In this document: piece after piece, positions 37,501 to 52,500 of the stretch
How the letters are laid out: every line of letters starts with the position of its first letter
How positions within the stretch are numbered: position 1 is the stretch's first letter
Source: Lingula anatina
Taxonomy: Eukaryota; Brachiopoda; Lingulata; Lingulida; Lingulidae
Reading direction: 5' to 3'
Length of the DNA: 60,000 bases
Assembly: GCF_001039355.2 (NCBI RefSeq)
Contig: NW_019775669.1
Coordinates: 324,802-384,801, forward strand
The notes under the pieces: generated by a model
Database searches by the model: none
The model's input: only the letters and a program-made list of their open reading frames with translations
What the model was told of the DNA's origin: nothing
Made by a program: the position numbers and the translations under genes

Positions 37501-40500
37501 TGACATATGTGGAGAAGAAATCAACTTTAGGTAAGGAAACTTCTAGGTGACAGCATGGTAGAAAAGATGGCATATTCACGTCCTTTTTTTCAGGAAGGAT
37601 TTGATAATTAAGACTTGGGCAGTATTTAGACTTGCTTTGAATAAGAAATGTTGTGAGTCTAAAATCAATTGCAAGAAAACCAAAAGATAAGCAGGCATTG
37701 AAAAGTCTGAAATACACCAGTATCAATGTGTTGAGGCCATGATTTCAGAATTTTAAGGGGGTGTTAACTTGAAACCAGCCATATCAGTGCCTAAGCTACA
37801 GATCTGTAAGCTAGAATTGTATCAAGTTTGGAGCGCAAGTGTAACAGCAGACTTCTGAAGAGCATTCCTAACTTTTGTATATTCTACTTATAAACAACAA
37901 GAAGAGTTTACATTCTAATGTTAGCAGCCCTGGATTAACTGTTCTGCTACTGAATAACATTGTCCCCAGGTATTTAAACAACTTTGCAATCAATCATGGT
38001 AGATGTTGATATATTTAATGGTGAAAAAAGGGCTAAATGTGTATGTAAATACACGTAGTTGTCACAGCCAGCCAGAAAATTAAAATATAAGAAATTATAC
38101 ACATACAGAGAAAATGTATCAGATTTCAACTCTGTTTGCTTGTACTTCATATTTATATCTGTACCTTTCAGAATCTGAATATGCGCGGAATTTGTCAAAG
38201 ATCGCTCAGACTATGCGGCCAGTTATCACAGAGGAGGTGAGTGTAAGGGACCATTCCCACAGATATTTGGATCGATCTATCTCCCTTGGGAGTCTCACTA
38301 AGTTGTTATCAAACTAACCGTCTGAAACATCTGTCACGCCTAGTAAAACTGTTAGAGGGTAATTATCTTTACCCCTAGCTAATTCAGTAGCCGTGACAGA
38401 CATTTAAGCCTCTTGAGCTGATAGCAATTTAGCGTGAACCCCCAGGGAGTTAGGTCGATCCACATGGATTGATCTAAGTATGGGAACCCAGTCTTAGAAC
38501 ACACGGCACTGGCTGCACTGGAGCTGTATAGACTTGATCTTTAAGTGAAAAGGTTTCACTGTGAGGCCCACATATCATAGGTGTTATTTAGGATGCGAGG
38601 CACTATATTCCTTACATTTTTCTCTGTGAGGTTCACAGTTTGCTTGCCCCAGCAATTCTGTGTTTAGTACATGAAAATATTTTAATGAAAGTAAATATCA
38701 ACCCTAGAGTTGGAATGCCTGTTACTATCAAAAAGGCCAGGGTTGTCTTTTCCAAGAAAAAAACTAGCCGTTTCTGTGAAGATGGTGTACAAACATGGGA
38801 AGGATAGGAGATGTATTAGATAACAGTGTGTACTTTTACGTTCAAAATATTTCAGAGTATCAACATATTCACAACAGTCTAACACATTCATAGTTGCCAA
38901 CCTCAAGCAAATTCTTTGTAGTTTTAGTTTTGATTCCCTTTGTTTTCAGTTGTAAGTCTTTGCCTGGATAAAATTTGGTAGATTGAAAGGTTGGTAAACC
39001 TTGGCCTGCATATTTCTTTGTAACTTTGCATTACAATTGTATACATATGTATTTATTGACCTTAGGTTGTTGAATGTGTGTGTATGCGTGTATGTGTGTG
39101 TGTGTGTACGCATGCATTTGCATGCATATGTGTGTGTGTTCAGTGGGGTCCCAGGAGAAGGCTCATATCTATCAACATATTAAACTCTTGAAATACTTCA
39201 CTAAGCTTATGCCAACACATAATAAATAACTGTAATGAATAACATTGGTCAACTCTGGTTCATCAATTTACCAGTGATGTATTTGGTGAAGATGTAAAAA
39301 AATTCCTACAATTACAAATATTACCACTGCTAGGTTTGAATGAAATTGTTAGCCATATTTTCCAAAACGGTGGTTTGATAGTTAGTTACGCTGATTTGAA
39401 ATCATAGAAAGGAGAGTTAAGTGTACCAAGAATCATCTGCTTTTTGAAAAAAACATCAGTTTGCCTAGTTTTATGTTGCACAAATGAGTTCAAAAGTGAC
39501 ATGCTACCCCCATCTATTTACTTTTATCCCTGTAAGTGGCATGTCAGTGCCTTCTTTAAGTACCATCAATGTTTGCCCAGCACAGGTGTTAGAACTGTTG
39601 AAGATTGCAATGAGATCAAAAAAAGTGATGAAAACCTCATTCTGTAATTGATCCATTTCTTTTGATTTCAGAGCTTTCTGCCCTTTCAATCTGCNTATAT
39701 ATATTACAATTACAAATTTATTTCAAAAATGGCTCATGGTAGACAGAAAATGTCTGTATATAAGTGCATATAAACTGCCAAAGTGATAGTTTTGCTACAC
39801 CCAAGGTCCCTGCACATACATAGGTTGGTGTACACTCACACACAAACACTTTGTTTTCAAAAATTGGATCAGCTCTAGCTAGAAAATTGTTTTTAAAGTA
39901 AATGGTAAGTGCATCTGATAATCTCTTCAATATTACGTCATTGAGCAGAATGAAAAATGTTTACAGATCTCTTGTTTACCAGTGAAAATAGTTTTTTCGC
40001 CTTCACTAGTGTTGATGTTTAAAAACAAACTGAAAACCATCCATCCCACATGGCATTTTCTTGGGCTTTGTAGATTCTTCAAATTCCTATTGAAATAGAC
40101 CTGCCTGTTTTATAAAAACATTTTATCTATGCTCGCTAACTTGTGTACCACATCTCTGTCCATTTATTTGTTCCTAAAACCTCAGAACTGAAAGATTTAG
40201 GACTACTAATAAATCCTAAATGTGGAAATGATCAATATGTGTAACGTGAAACATCCTGTGTAAACTTACCACATTTAGAATGTACCAGAGGAAAAAAATT
40301 CTCAGATTCGCAAAATCTTTATAGTCATCTTTCATCCTGTGTAAAAGATTGTTTAAAGTTTTAGAGAAACCAGGCATCTTAATGTGCACATCATGCCTCA
40401 GTGGCTATTTTTAGCCGGGATCAAAGTGTGTGTTTTGTTGGGATGCAAGTGAGTGGGTCTGAGTGCAGGACAGAGGAACAGCGCCACCTCGCCACTGCAA

Positions 40501-43500
40501 GTGGGTGGGAAAAGATCAGAGGCTCGCAACTGGTACATTTTTGGCAACATGACTTTTAGAAAAGGTGGCTTTTATACTTAAGTCAACATTTCCAAATCCT
40601 GTGTGGAATATGAAGAAAGAATGCGAACTTGTGATTTACATTTTGTGTGTGTGTGTGTGTGTGTGTGCGTGTGCGTGTGCGTGCCCAAGGTACTCCTCCC
40701 CTCTTTTTATCCTCGTCACTCTGACCCCCCCCCCACTCTCCCCACCATCACGATCACCACAGGCATATTATGATGATTCAGCTTGCAAGTGATAAACGTT
40801 GGAGTAATAATATTATGATTTAAGCTGATTCTCTTCAAATATCATCCCCTAAATACCATTGGGTGCAAATTAGTTTATTTTTAATAACTCAAAGCGATAG
40901 ACTGCTGGCCAATTACAGCATATGTCAAAGATTCAAGTCTCATCAAAATGTGATCAGTCTGTCAGTCCCGAAATACATTTGGTGAATAAAAATTTTAGAA
41001 ATTTCCTCAGTCTATCAGCCATTTCAGATGATGTGTATTGGCCTTTCTCTTAAGAGTGTTGCATCACTAAACCCTGCCTCATTTCTTGTCCATGTCAACT
41101 TGACTTTCCTTGAGATTATCATGGTGTAGGATCAAATTATCATCACGAAACTCACATTGGCATTTGGGTACATTTGCAATACAAGATGCACTTGGTGTGG
41201 TATAGGCGGTGTCCCGAAAGACATTTACTTGACCTGACTTGAATTTTAACCCGTCTGTAGCGTTCTCCCACTGTCGTGATTTATCAGCTTAAGTGACTGG
41301 ATTAATGGCCCATATGTGGTGATCCGGTGTAAAAATGGGATTTTGTTGCGGAAATAACATATTTTGTCTTATTTCTGTATTTTCAGGACATTGAGTATGC
41401 CAATAACTACCAGGCAACATGTACTCTTATACAGACTCAGAAGTTTATAGAGGTATGGTGCTGCTTGACCTTATGATGATCATTGCAAAAGAGAGAGAGA
41501 GAGAGAGGAAAAAATGATTGAATGCAAAATGAAATAAAGTGAATGAAATAGGTAGCAGATACACTATAGAGAATACTTTGAACACTAGATTTTCAAAGTA
41601 TATTCTATAGTGACACTATAGAATATACTTTGAACATCTCGACTATTAAGGTTACATGTACATGTCCTGATTTGAAGTTTAATTCTCTTTGCATATTAAA
41701 TGTTTAAGAGATTTTGGTGTGAAAAATGTGTCTTTGACCAATTTTCTTGGGAGTCCTTAGTAAAAATGCACGTATTTAATTTTAGTAATATTTCGATTAA
41801 AATGTTATTTTTGAAATGAATATAAAGTACATTGAGAAGTAAGCAGTAGCTATGTACAAAAGAGGATTTTAAAATCTAAAGAAAAAAATTTTAAAAACAA
41901 AAAAGTCCCATTGCTTTCTAAAAGACACATGTTCATGTCCTTTTTTTTATATACTGATGTATTTATTTCTACATTATTATTGTTTTACTTGATAAAACCA
42001 TCAGAGACATCGGGTTTTGATAAGAGAATTGATCCCTAGCAGTGGAAGTAACAAAGCGACAACATAAAACAAATTAAATGTGGAACCTTTATCATTTTCC
42101 TTACTGCAATGTGAACTTCTTTTGCTCTAGATATCAAAGTTAAAGGAGCTGGCTAGTATGAAGGTGATAGAGACAAATGAATTACTGTGCATTATGTTTA
42201 ATACCTTATTAGATGTGAGCCTAGAACTAAAACTACTTTCTTTTACATTTATTTAGAAATGTTGTTTTTCCAAGAGGGTGATTGTTCATGGAAAAGATAG
42301 AAGCAAAATAAATTTACAAAAATAACAAGAACTTACAATAATTTATTTTGTGTGTATTTGTTTGATTAATATTCTTTAAAAAGAAATAGTGAAAGAAGAA
42401 TTAGTTTTAATACCAAATGCATTCACACATGAAGTGAAGCTCAAGATGTAAGTTTTCTTTGCCTTATTTAAAAGGTCAGTTATGGTAAGAACTATGAGGG
42501 AAAGACCCTCTTGCTGTCATTCTTAGACTCTATAGACTCCTCTTTTTAGTAAATAGCTGTTTTGCGGTTTTACAAGTATAGATGTGGCTTCTAAACCAAG
42601 CTTAATTGCTTTCAGAAATTATTACATGAATGTTAAAGAGATGAAAAGATATAAATGAGGTTGTTGGATAGCATCTCTGTTCAGTGGGGATTTGCAGAAA
42701 AAAAATTAATAATAACTGAAACTGTTTTTAAATTCTGAATAGATTGTTTAGGAACATTTTATTCAGTTGTTCTTTTCCTCCAGATAGTTTTAGCAGAATG
42801 TGGTGTATCCTTTAAACTGATGTCCATTCCAGACAATGATAACATTCTTATAGAGATGAATGTGTCAAAACTATGTTCATGTCAATGGTTTTGTGATATG
42901 CTTTTAAAATTTTCAACTGTTATTGTTTTTCTAGCCACTAAATGCCAGAAGACTAGAGCATGACCGAGTGAGGAAAGGTATCAAAGAACAATGGGCCAAG
43001 GAGATAAAGAAAATGGTAAGAGAGAGAGAGAGAGGGGGGGAGGTAAGACAGAAAGAGAGAGAGGGAGAGAGGATTATTTTCAGGCCCGTAGCTAGCAATT
43101 TCAAAAGGGGGGTTCTTTTTCTGAAAGGGTGGACCTTTTCCCATAAAAACTTCATGTACCTAGATCAAATTTTACCCAGAGTGGACCTTTTCCCAGCAAA
43201 AGGGGCGGTTCTTTCGAACCCCCCGAACCTCGCCTGACTACAGGCCTGTTCATTGTGTGTTACCTTCCTAATTCATATTGTTAAATTATTCCAAGCTCAT
43301 GGCTAAGCGATGCTTATTCATCACCTATTGCTTAATTTTCACTTTCAGCAAGATGCAATAAGTAATTTACGGAAGGCCCGCTCACAGTACATTGCTAGAC
43401 AACAGGAATATGAAAAAGCCAAAGAAGCTTCACAGAAAGCTGAGACAGACACACTGCAGACCAGTGGGGGCTTGGGAGGGTCAGCCAAAGTGGACAAGAA

Positions 43501-46500
43501 AAAGAAAGTAGAAGAAGATGCTATGATCAAGGTAAAACATATTTATGTCTCCTCAATAACCCAAGCGGAAGAATAAGTAAAGGACAAATACAAAAATAGT
43601 ATTCGACCTTTTAAGACTGTTGCACGAAATACATGTTAGATCATACTTATGATATACTAGCACACCTCAAATTACCTGCAAATGTCACCTCCGTCCTTCC
43701 ACACAACACACATCATGATGCATACAAATGACAAAACAAATATAAGATATGGAAGGTTTCATTTGGCCAATCAAGGATACTCTGAAAAAATGCAAACCCC
43801 TCATGATTGTTCACTTTTTAATTTTTGTGTTTATCTGTTGTGCAAGGCAGAGTAATCAGTTCACATATTTTGTAGTAGTTAACAACCAGTTGATATGAGG
43901 CAACATTGATTCTTGCATTAGAGATCAAATACGTAATCAAGTTCATGTTACTGTCCCATTTTTACAGTCAGATTGCATTATTGGATTTTTTTGGAGGACA
44001 CATTGTTCATGTATAGGTTGTCAGGTGATTTGTATACGTAGCTAACATCCCATTTCCATAGATTTTTAGATCGATCTATCCCTGTGGGGAGTCGCACTAG
44101 ATTACTGTCAGCTTGGCTGGCTTAAGCGTCTGTCCTGCCTACTAAAAGCTGTAAGGGGGTAATTAACTATGGTGCCCGCTCGGCTGACTGCAATTTAGCG
44201 TGAACCCCCAGGGAGTTAGGTCGATCTAAAACTTAATCTTTAGATCGATCTAAATCTCTGGGAAAGCACCCTTACAATAAGACTCCGCCCAAAAGCTCAA
44301 TTTGCACACCTGGTGAAGACTTCTGTCTCCACTGAGAGCAAGCCTAATATAACAATTATTGCAAGTTGTCATTTGCATGTGGTTATTTGGTGCACCTTGA
44401 GAATATCACAGTATGTGAAGTGTCACAATAGGTAATATTCCAGCTTAATTATAGTCTAAGGTGGCGCTGTGACTGAGGCAAAGCTAAAATTATGAAGGAA
44501 GTTGTATTTAAGTTTTGATTTACTGCATATGTGGGATATGGGCTAAAACATGCCCTGTGAAGTACTAACTTGTAAGTAAGCTGCTGTATATTATAAGTGG
44601 CCAATGAGGGGCTAGGTTCCGAAAAACAGGAAGTCAACACATCACTGAAAACACAAGTTTTCAGTTATGGCTAGGTTGAGTTATACCTTGCCCGCTGCTT
44701 CTAATTAATGTACTGGTTAGAAATTGTAAGGATCAAGACCTTAGAGTTGTAACATGATTATAGTTTTATCCGGGTTGCTGCTAAGTATTGTATATTGACT
44801 TCTGACATTACAAAGCATGGTTAAATATAAGTTTGATAGTGTCAGCCACAAGGAAATACATTGATTTAATATGACATTTGCAGCATCTCGATTTCGGGTA
44901 GCACTTGAACTGGATGGAAGTCCTGGATTTCAGTTGCAATGCTATTATATTCCATGGGTCACATTTGTTCTTCATTATAGGAAAACAGAAAGACTTTGTG
45001 TATATGTCACTTCAATGTGCGTACAGTATGCCAGCCTGTGCTCATATTTGTGTATGATTTAGTAACTGACATATATTTACTCACAGTGAACCTCCTGGTT
45101 CAAGAGCCCTTCATAATCCGTGCTAATGTTGCTTAGTGACTTGTATACTATGGGGCAGCATAAGCTTAACTTAACATGTACTATCTAGGCATACTGTGTG
45201 ATTCATTTTAACCACATGAAGACAATCTGCCTACATGTGAGAGGGACACGGGAGGGATTAGATTGGCTTGAAGGTTAAAATTGTAATTACACAGTCTACT
45301 GAGATGGTAAGCATAAAGCTAAGTGGTCATAGCTTGACTGAAAATGTGGTCCTTGATATAAGTTGACAACTGGGAATTAGTCATGACATTTGAGATAGTG
45401 AAAAATAAGATGTATTTTAAAAAAATCAGAATTGCAAGAAGAAATGCAAATGTTTCTCTTCTGGTGTCCAAAATAAGACAAATACCCAATATTGTTTCTT
45501 TAAAAAAAAAACTCCAAAAATGTTTTTCAAAGAGAAAAAGACAGTTTGTGAAGTTTATGACAGCCCAGATATTATAACTGTTTTCTCTCAGTTCTTAACA
45601 AAATGTATTCAAATGAGCACTTACGATATTTGTTCATTGTTTCATAACAGGATGGAATTTGAATTTTATATAAGAAATTGGAACTGGCTATAGTCCAGTC
45701 CATTTGGTCACCCGGGCAGACAGTGTATGGGTCACCTGTGCTGGTGTGGAGAGTAGTTAATATAAATGTGAATGTTCAGGAAGTCAGGAGTCCTAATTAG
45801 ATGTAAGGTCCAGACTGTCCCATGGGGACATGTTCCAGTCAGTATCTGCAGATATACTCTGTAGCTAATGCACCTACTGACCTATAAGGAAGATAATTGT
45901 TACATTAGGTCAGTCTGGAAAATAACTGACCTCTCTGCATAAAGTGGTCTTTAATTTGAACAGTATTAATCTCTGTATTTATCTGCAACTGACCTTTTCA
46001 ATTCTCTCTAATTGCCACATAGAGCTAGCTAGGGGTCAGTTAAAATGACAAGTGACCACCTATTATGGTGACAATATGATGTCCAGTTACATTGTTCATA
46101 GGTATATTCAGAATAGGATGTCTGCCACTTTCTCTCTATATCGATATCCTACCCCCTTTTCTTTGATGCAGTACTCCTTTCATTGTCTTTGTCAGAGCAC
46201 TCTCAATAAAAGCTGGTAGTTATTCCTCATATTGGCAGTTTAGAGTTTTCATACAGCAGAATGCACTGATATTTGTATATATCCATTTTGCTGAGATATT
46301 GTTCTGATATTCTGATGACAACTCTTGTCACAGGTTAGTTGCATTGATAGTTTATCTTGAAGAATAAGACCAAATTTATTATATATGCTGAATTTATTAT
46401 TCAGATTTTTTGTGGGAGGGGGTAGGGGCGAGAGGATAGATGTCTGAAAAAATGACAGTGCTATTTGTCTGTATAACTTATTTATAGCAGTTTATTTTGC

Positions 46501-49500
46501 TTTTTGCTTATTTTCATTTTTTTGGTTAATCATAACATATGGTCTGTGACAAAGATCCAACGTTGAGTCATGTTTTGAGGTACACATGATAGCTAACCTC
46601 AAAAATGTACAGCTGTTGCGATATACACGTACCTTTATTTTATCATACTTAGTATATGTACATCGTATTTGCTGACAAACAGCAGGGAGATGGAATAGCT
46701 ACAAAGTGGGCAGTAAAATTTTGACATTCAAAGTTCAAAGGGAGTGTTAGATGTATACGTAGTTACAGGGACAAGTAAAAGGAGGTTAAAAAGTAATGAT
46801 GATAGAAAACTGCTTTCAGATTAAATATCTAGACGGAGACATTTCAGAATTAGAATTGAGCAAAGCCCTTTAGTTTTGGTCAAATGTAATCAGATTTATA
46901 AAGAGATGCTAGCAGACAGAAATGTAAAATGTCTTTTTAAGAAGAAGCCTCCTTTATAACTAACAGTTTATGGACCTATTGTTTATCACTGTATTAATTA
47001 CCAAAATAATTATCAAGATAATAATTCTTTAAAGCAAGGATATTGGTGTTCAGAAATGAGTTAAGAAATGCATGTTATTGCATATAGGGTTGGCATGTGT
47101 TGTAGACATCACATAATTTAAGTACTTCATCTTTATTTGGCATCTTAGATTTGTAGTATCTGATTATAACCAAAGCTTGCATGGAGTAAACATGGGAGGG
47201 AAAGGGAGCCCCTTGAAGGCTGCTCCAACGTGACAAAATGCAGAAACCAAGTGGAAATTGAGGATGAATTGAGTGCGTTGGGTTAGGAGCGAAGAAGTCT
47301 ACATTCAAGTGCTATCAGTGCTCTTTACACCTGCCAGACATGACATCATACATACCAGTCCAGGTGAACTCATTCTGTGTATCTCTTACCTATTTTCTCC
47401 ACAGGCAGCTGAGGCGGAGACTACATATAAAGCTTGTGTTGTAGAAGCGAATACAAGACAGCAAGACCTTGAAAAGGGAAAGGTAGGTCTTGTGCTTGTT
47501 TTGAATTTTAAGAAATCTGCATTAAATATACTTTAAATAGTAAAACAGGTAATGACTTACTTTTGACCTTGTTAAATTATTATTTTCTTTTTTTTCTATA
47601 GATATTTGTTGAATGTTACTTTTTGTATTATAGGGAGAGATTCTAACTCAGATAAGGGAACTGATATACCAGTGTGATCAAACTATGAAAGCAGTAAGTA
47701 GAGAATCATTTTAATATTTTGCCATAATGACAACTAAAGCTGTAAATATCAATTTGCTATCTGATATGTTTAACACAGTGTAAATCAAGCCAACCTATTT
47801 CACAATAGCAGTAATAACACTTTGTTTTATGATGATATTTGACTTTGTGAATATTTGTTTGTAGCATAGTTCTTTTCGATACTGATGTCATCAAAGAAAC
47901 CAATACAGCAGTAGTTTTATTCAAAAGTATTGATTATATTACCCATTATGATGATTTTGTATTTTTTTAAATTTGTCTTTTCAGGTCACAGTTGGCTACT
48001 TTCAGCTGCAACATACTCTGTCTGCACCAGCTCCTGTGCAGGTAGGCAGCCATACTTGTATTATGAGAATAAACCTTTACTTCCATTACACTAATAAGAT
48101 GTTGTGATAACAGTTGAACTAACTTAGACCTGGAATATTCTTAAAATAAGAAACTAAATGACCACATTGTTTAATATGTGTACAAGGTAAATTTTTAAGC
48201 CAATGTTAAAGTCCCTTTTTAATCAGCTTAAGGATAATTTAGTCCAGTTTCAGGGGCAGATCCAGAGATATTTTTGAGAGTCTTCCAAATTATCTTTTTT
48301 GATCCATTCTCCATTTTTGATCCTCTTCCGACAGAAAAAACTAGATGCCCGTCAATGTAAACTTGAAAAATTCTGCCTGTCTTCTAGAAGACCCAGAAGA
48401 TGGCCTCTATCCGCCCCTGATTTTACTTTGTTTGTGAGTCAAGTCTTAAAAATAGAGGTTAACTTAAGCAGCACCTTAATTGCCATTGAATGCAGGATTG
48501 TGGTATATTGATATTTTTCCTTGTTTTAGTACCAGACCCTGTGTGAGAGCTGTAGACAGTATGAACCAGGCACTAGGTATGCGGAGTTTGTCAAGAGGTT
48601 GCCAAACTCCAGCCATGCCAGAAGCACACAAGATGTGTTTGTGTTTGAACCTTATACTCCAGAGAGGTTAGATTGATGTTTTTTGTAACTTGTAATTTAC
48701 TGTCCTGTTGTGCTGTAGTCAAAATGTTAATAAATGCATGGTAGACTTTTTATTAGAGTGTATTATAGTCAGTGAACATATTCACACAGAGACAAACTTA
48801 AACCTTAATAGATTAACTAATGTCACCAGGTGATGACCAATTGCAGAACCATGTCATGGAATATTTAAATCGGTTGACAGTTCCTTTGTCATTGTAGGTG
48901 GTCTTTTGGTTTGGGAATTTTGTAATGTTTGATGTAAGGAATATTTTTCAGGACCCTAATTATTGTGAGTTTTAATGTGAATCCTTTTAATGTTGTGTCC
49001 GCCTTTAAAACTTGTATATTATTTTCAATGAAGGTTTTTTGAACAACGGAAGAGAAGCAGTCAGTCTTCCTCAGAACAAACTCTTCCTGGTGAAGATGGC
49101 TTTTCCCCAGGCAAATACTCAGGTAAGTCCAGGTGTCTGTCACATCCACCTTGTGCTATACAGGTACAACTGTACAACAATTCACACCGAATTGAAACAT
49201 AACTAATCCATTGTATTTATACTTCACCATAGCAGTGTTTTGTTAGTATAGGGTAAGATTCAAGAGGCAAAATGTATTCATATCAGAAAGTATGGTTTTG
49301 TGAGTTGTTAGAAATTAGGAAACTTTTAAAGAAATTAAATAAGTGATAAAATTTGGAAGAGATAATCAAAAATCACATGTGAAATTGATCTCATAAATAA
49401 CACTTTGTAATAGCTGGAGATGAAACATTGCGATTCCTTTAGTAGGAAACTTAATGTGGACAAATATTTTTATATGGAGAGAATATTTACCCTGCCTGCT

Positions 49501-52500
49501 TTTAATAATTCCTCCTTGTGACATTTCTCAATTTACCATACCTTTGCTGTCACTGAAAATTTACACTTGCATCTGCCGTTGAGTTCTAGAAAAATAAACC
49601 TTGAAAACTCTTCCCATTATTCATCATACAGTCACAGGATATGTACATAAACACTGAAACTTTTTTTCCAGATAAATCTCGCACACCCCAGCCACTGAGA
49701 GCATGGGGTCAGCAAATACAAGGCAGTGACACGGAGAGTGCCAGTGGCGGGAGCAGCAAGTCACATGACTCCTCGCCATCTGCTAGTCCACATGATATGA
49801 GGAAGAAGATTGGTCTCAGCTCTTCCATGGATGAGTTGGCAGAAGATGACAAGGATATTGAATTGGAAAACAGTAAGTATTAATATTTATTTGCAAAGGG
49901 TTGTGAACAGGAAATAGGAATATCAAAAATGGTTGGTGAGCAGTGTTCAGCTGAATGTTACATTTGCCATTGAAAGTCACTAGCAGGACTTATGTTAGAT
50001 TGTGTTTTTCATTAAAATGATTTTTTAGTTAGCACTGTATTTAACAAAATTAAGCCAAAAATGCTTCCTCTTGCAGGACTTTCCAGCAGTTTGAACATCA
50101 CATCCTTCAAAGGCAGTGCATTATCTAAAGCAGCACAGACACATTCTTTTAGAAAACTGCGGTCGCCATCAAAATGTCGTGAGTGTGACAGCTATGTCTA
50201 CTTCCAGGGAGCAGAGTGTGAAAAGGTGCGCATATATTCTAGTATTATCTGAATATAGTACATTTGAATTTGATGCAAATATTATTACTATACAGTATAC
50301 CTATGTAGATATTCCAAGTCATGTTAAAGGAAAATAAAATTGGATGCATGTCTTAGTCCTCAGTATATTTTAGACAAATTTCTATATATTAAACAACAAT
50401 TTGATCAATTCTTTTCAGTGTGGTCTCGCTAGTCATAAGAAGTGTCTTGAGATTCTCAGCAGTCCATGTGGCCATCGGTCAGTGGAGAGAAGGATGACCA
50501 TGTTTGGTGTGGACTTCAATGACCACCTCCAGGAGACGCAGTCTGACATCCCCTGTGTGGTGGCCAAGTGTATCCTGGAGATTGACAAGAGGGGATTAGA
50601 CACCAAGGTTATTTAACTGCTCTATCAACACATGCATGCATGTGTGTGCATACATGCACATGCACGAGCGCGTGCGCGCGCACACACACACACTACTTAA
50701 TGCGTAGTGTTTTAAGGGCTACCAGCATTATGTGTCTGAAAAGCACAAATATCTGTCTTTTCCATGTTAATAACAAAAGAAGAACACCTGCAAAAACAAA
50801 GGATGTCAATACTAAAATGCATAGGTTAAGTGTTAATGTGTCGAGTTGTCAAACCTGTGTTTATTAGAGACGGTGCTTATATATCTTGTCATAAGAACTC
50901 TCATCATCTATAGAAGGTTTAAATGTCTTGGAACTAGTATTGATTTCTCAACAAAGATGGGTGCAGTTTGATTATATTCTAGTCGGATAGGCAAGAGAAC
51001 ATGAAAATTTAAGAAGATACAGAAAAATTAAATGTTTTTTGTGCTTTTTATGTGTTTTTTCTAAATCACAAACATGGTATTTTCAGGGTATTTACCGTGT
51101 GTCTGGTGTGAAATCGAAAGTGGAACGCTTGTGTCAAAGCTTTGAAAATGGTGCTGAAACAGTTGACCTCAGTGACCAGCATACTAATGTTATATCAAAT
51201 GTACTCAAGCTTTATTTAAGACAAGTAAGTACGAGACAGTTTTATGTGTCAGAAGTATCGATTTGAATTTAATAGAGTTCAGAACATTTCTCTGATACAA
51301 GTAATTCTAGGTTATAGTCTTATAGATTAAAATCACAAATAAATGTATCACCTAGATTGACCCGAATTTCAATAATTTATACTAAAAAATTAAGCCCTCT
51401 TTGAATTTTTAACAAATTTTTGTTCAGTACACTGTGACAACAGTATTGCGTTTTTGTCATTGTAGCTCCCACAGCCACTCATCACCATAAGTTTATATCC
51501 TGAACTGATGAAACTGGCAAAGGTGAGTGCTATAGAGAGAATGAGCTTAATGGTAAATAGTCGAAGCTGTAACCCATAAAAGGAAAGTGCCTGTTATGTT
51601 ACTTAAGAGGGATTTCTACTTTCTCTGTGTAGGATATTCATTGGCAAGGCTTCGTAAAATTATGTGTATACACTTTGTTTTGAACTGTTTACAAATAATG
51701 ATATTTTAAAAATGCTAGGTTTTTAATTACAAATTACTTATTGGGAATATTATAATAGCTATTGAACAGTTTAATATCTTTCTCTATGAGATGTATTTTT
51801 CATGTTGTCAGGAAGAAACAGGGTCTTCTGGGGAGCCAGCTGACAAGATGGTTATACTACGACTTCGAGAACTAGTCACATGCCTGCCAAAAGCAAACTT
51901 TAAGACCCTCTCTGTCATATTACATCACTTGAAAAGGTACAAATGACCATATTGTTTCTAGAATATTTTGAAAACGTTATGGAACTACGTTTACCTGCAC
52001 TTCTCTGAAGGTATAGGTTCATTTTGGAATTTGACAGATTATAGAAGAGCAAAAGTGGTAAAAATTTTCACATATTAACTAAGAGAAAAGAAAATTTCAT
52101 TTATTGATATTTATATTTGTTATCCAGGGTATCTGATGAAGAGGAGTTGAACCAGATGTCATCAAGTAATTTGGGTATTGTGTTTGGACCGACTCTACTG
52201 CGGCCTAGTGAAGGGACAGCCTCTCTGAACTCATTAATGGACACTCCACACCAGAGCAGAATTATAGAACTTCTTATTGACAATGTTGAGGTAAGTGCTC
52301 AAAGCCACGAGGATGAGGGTCATGTTGTCATATATATCTGACATTTTCAAAGTTCCTAATAAAGATTTATATTAGTTGATCAATCTCGTTTATATGTGGG
52401 ATATTAGTTTTTAACATGTTATTTTTAATAGAGAAGTGTCTTAGTAGTTAATTTTAAAAATTGTGTGTATCTTCATGTTGTAAAAGATAATTTATATTGC

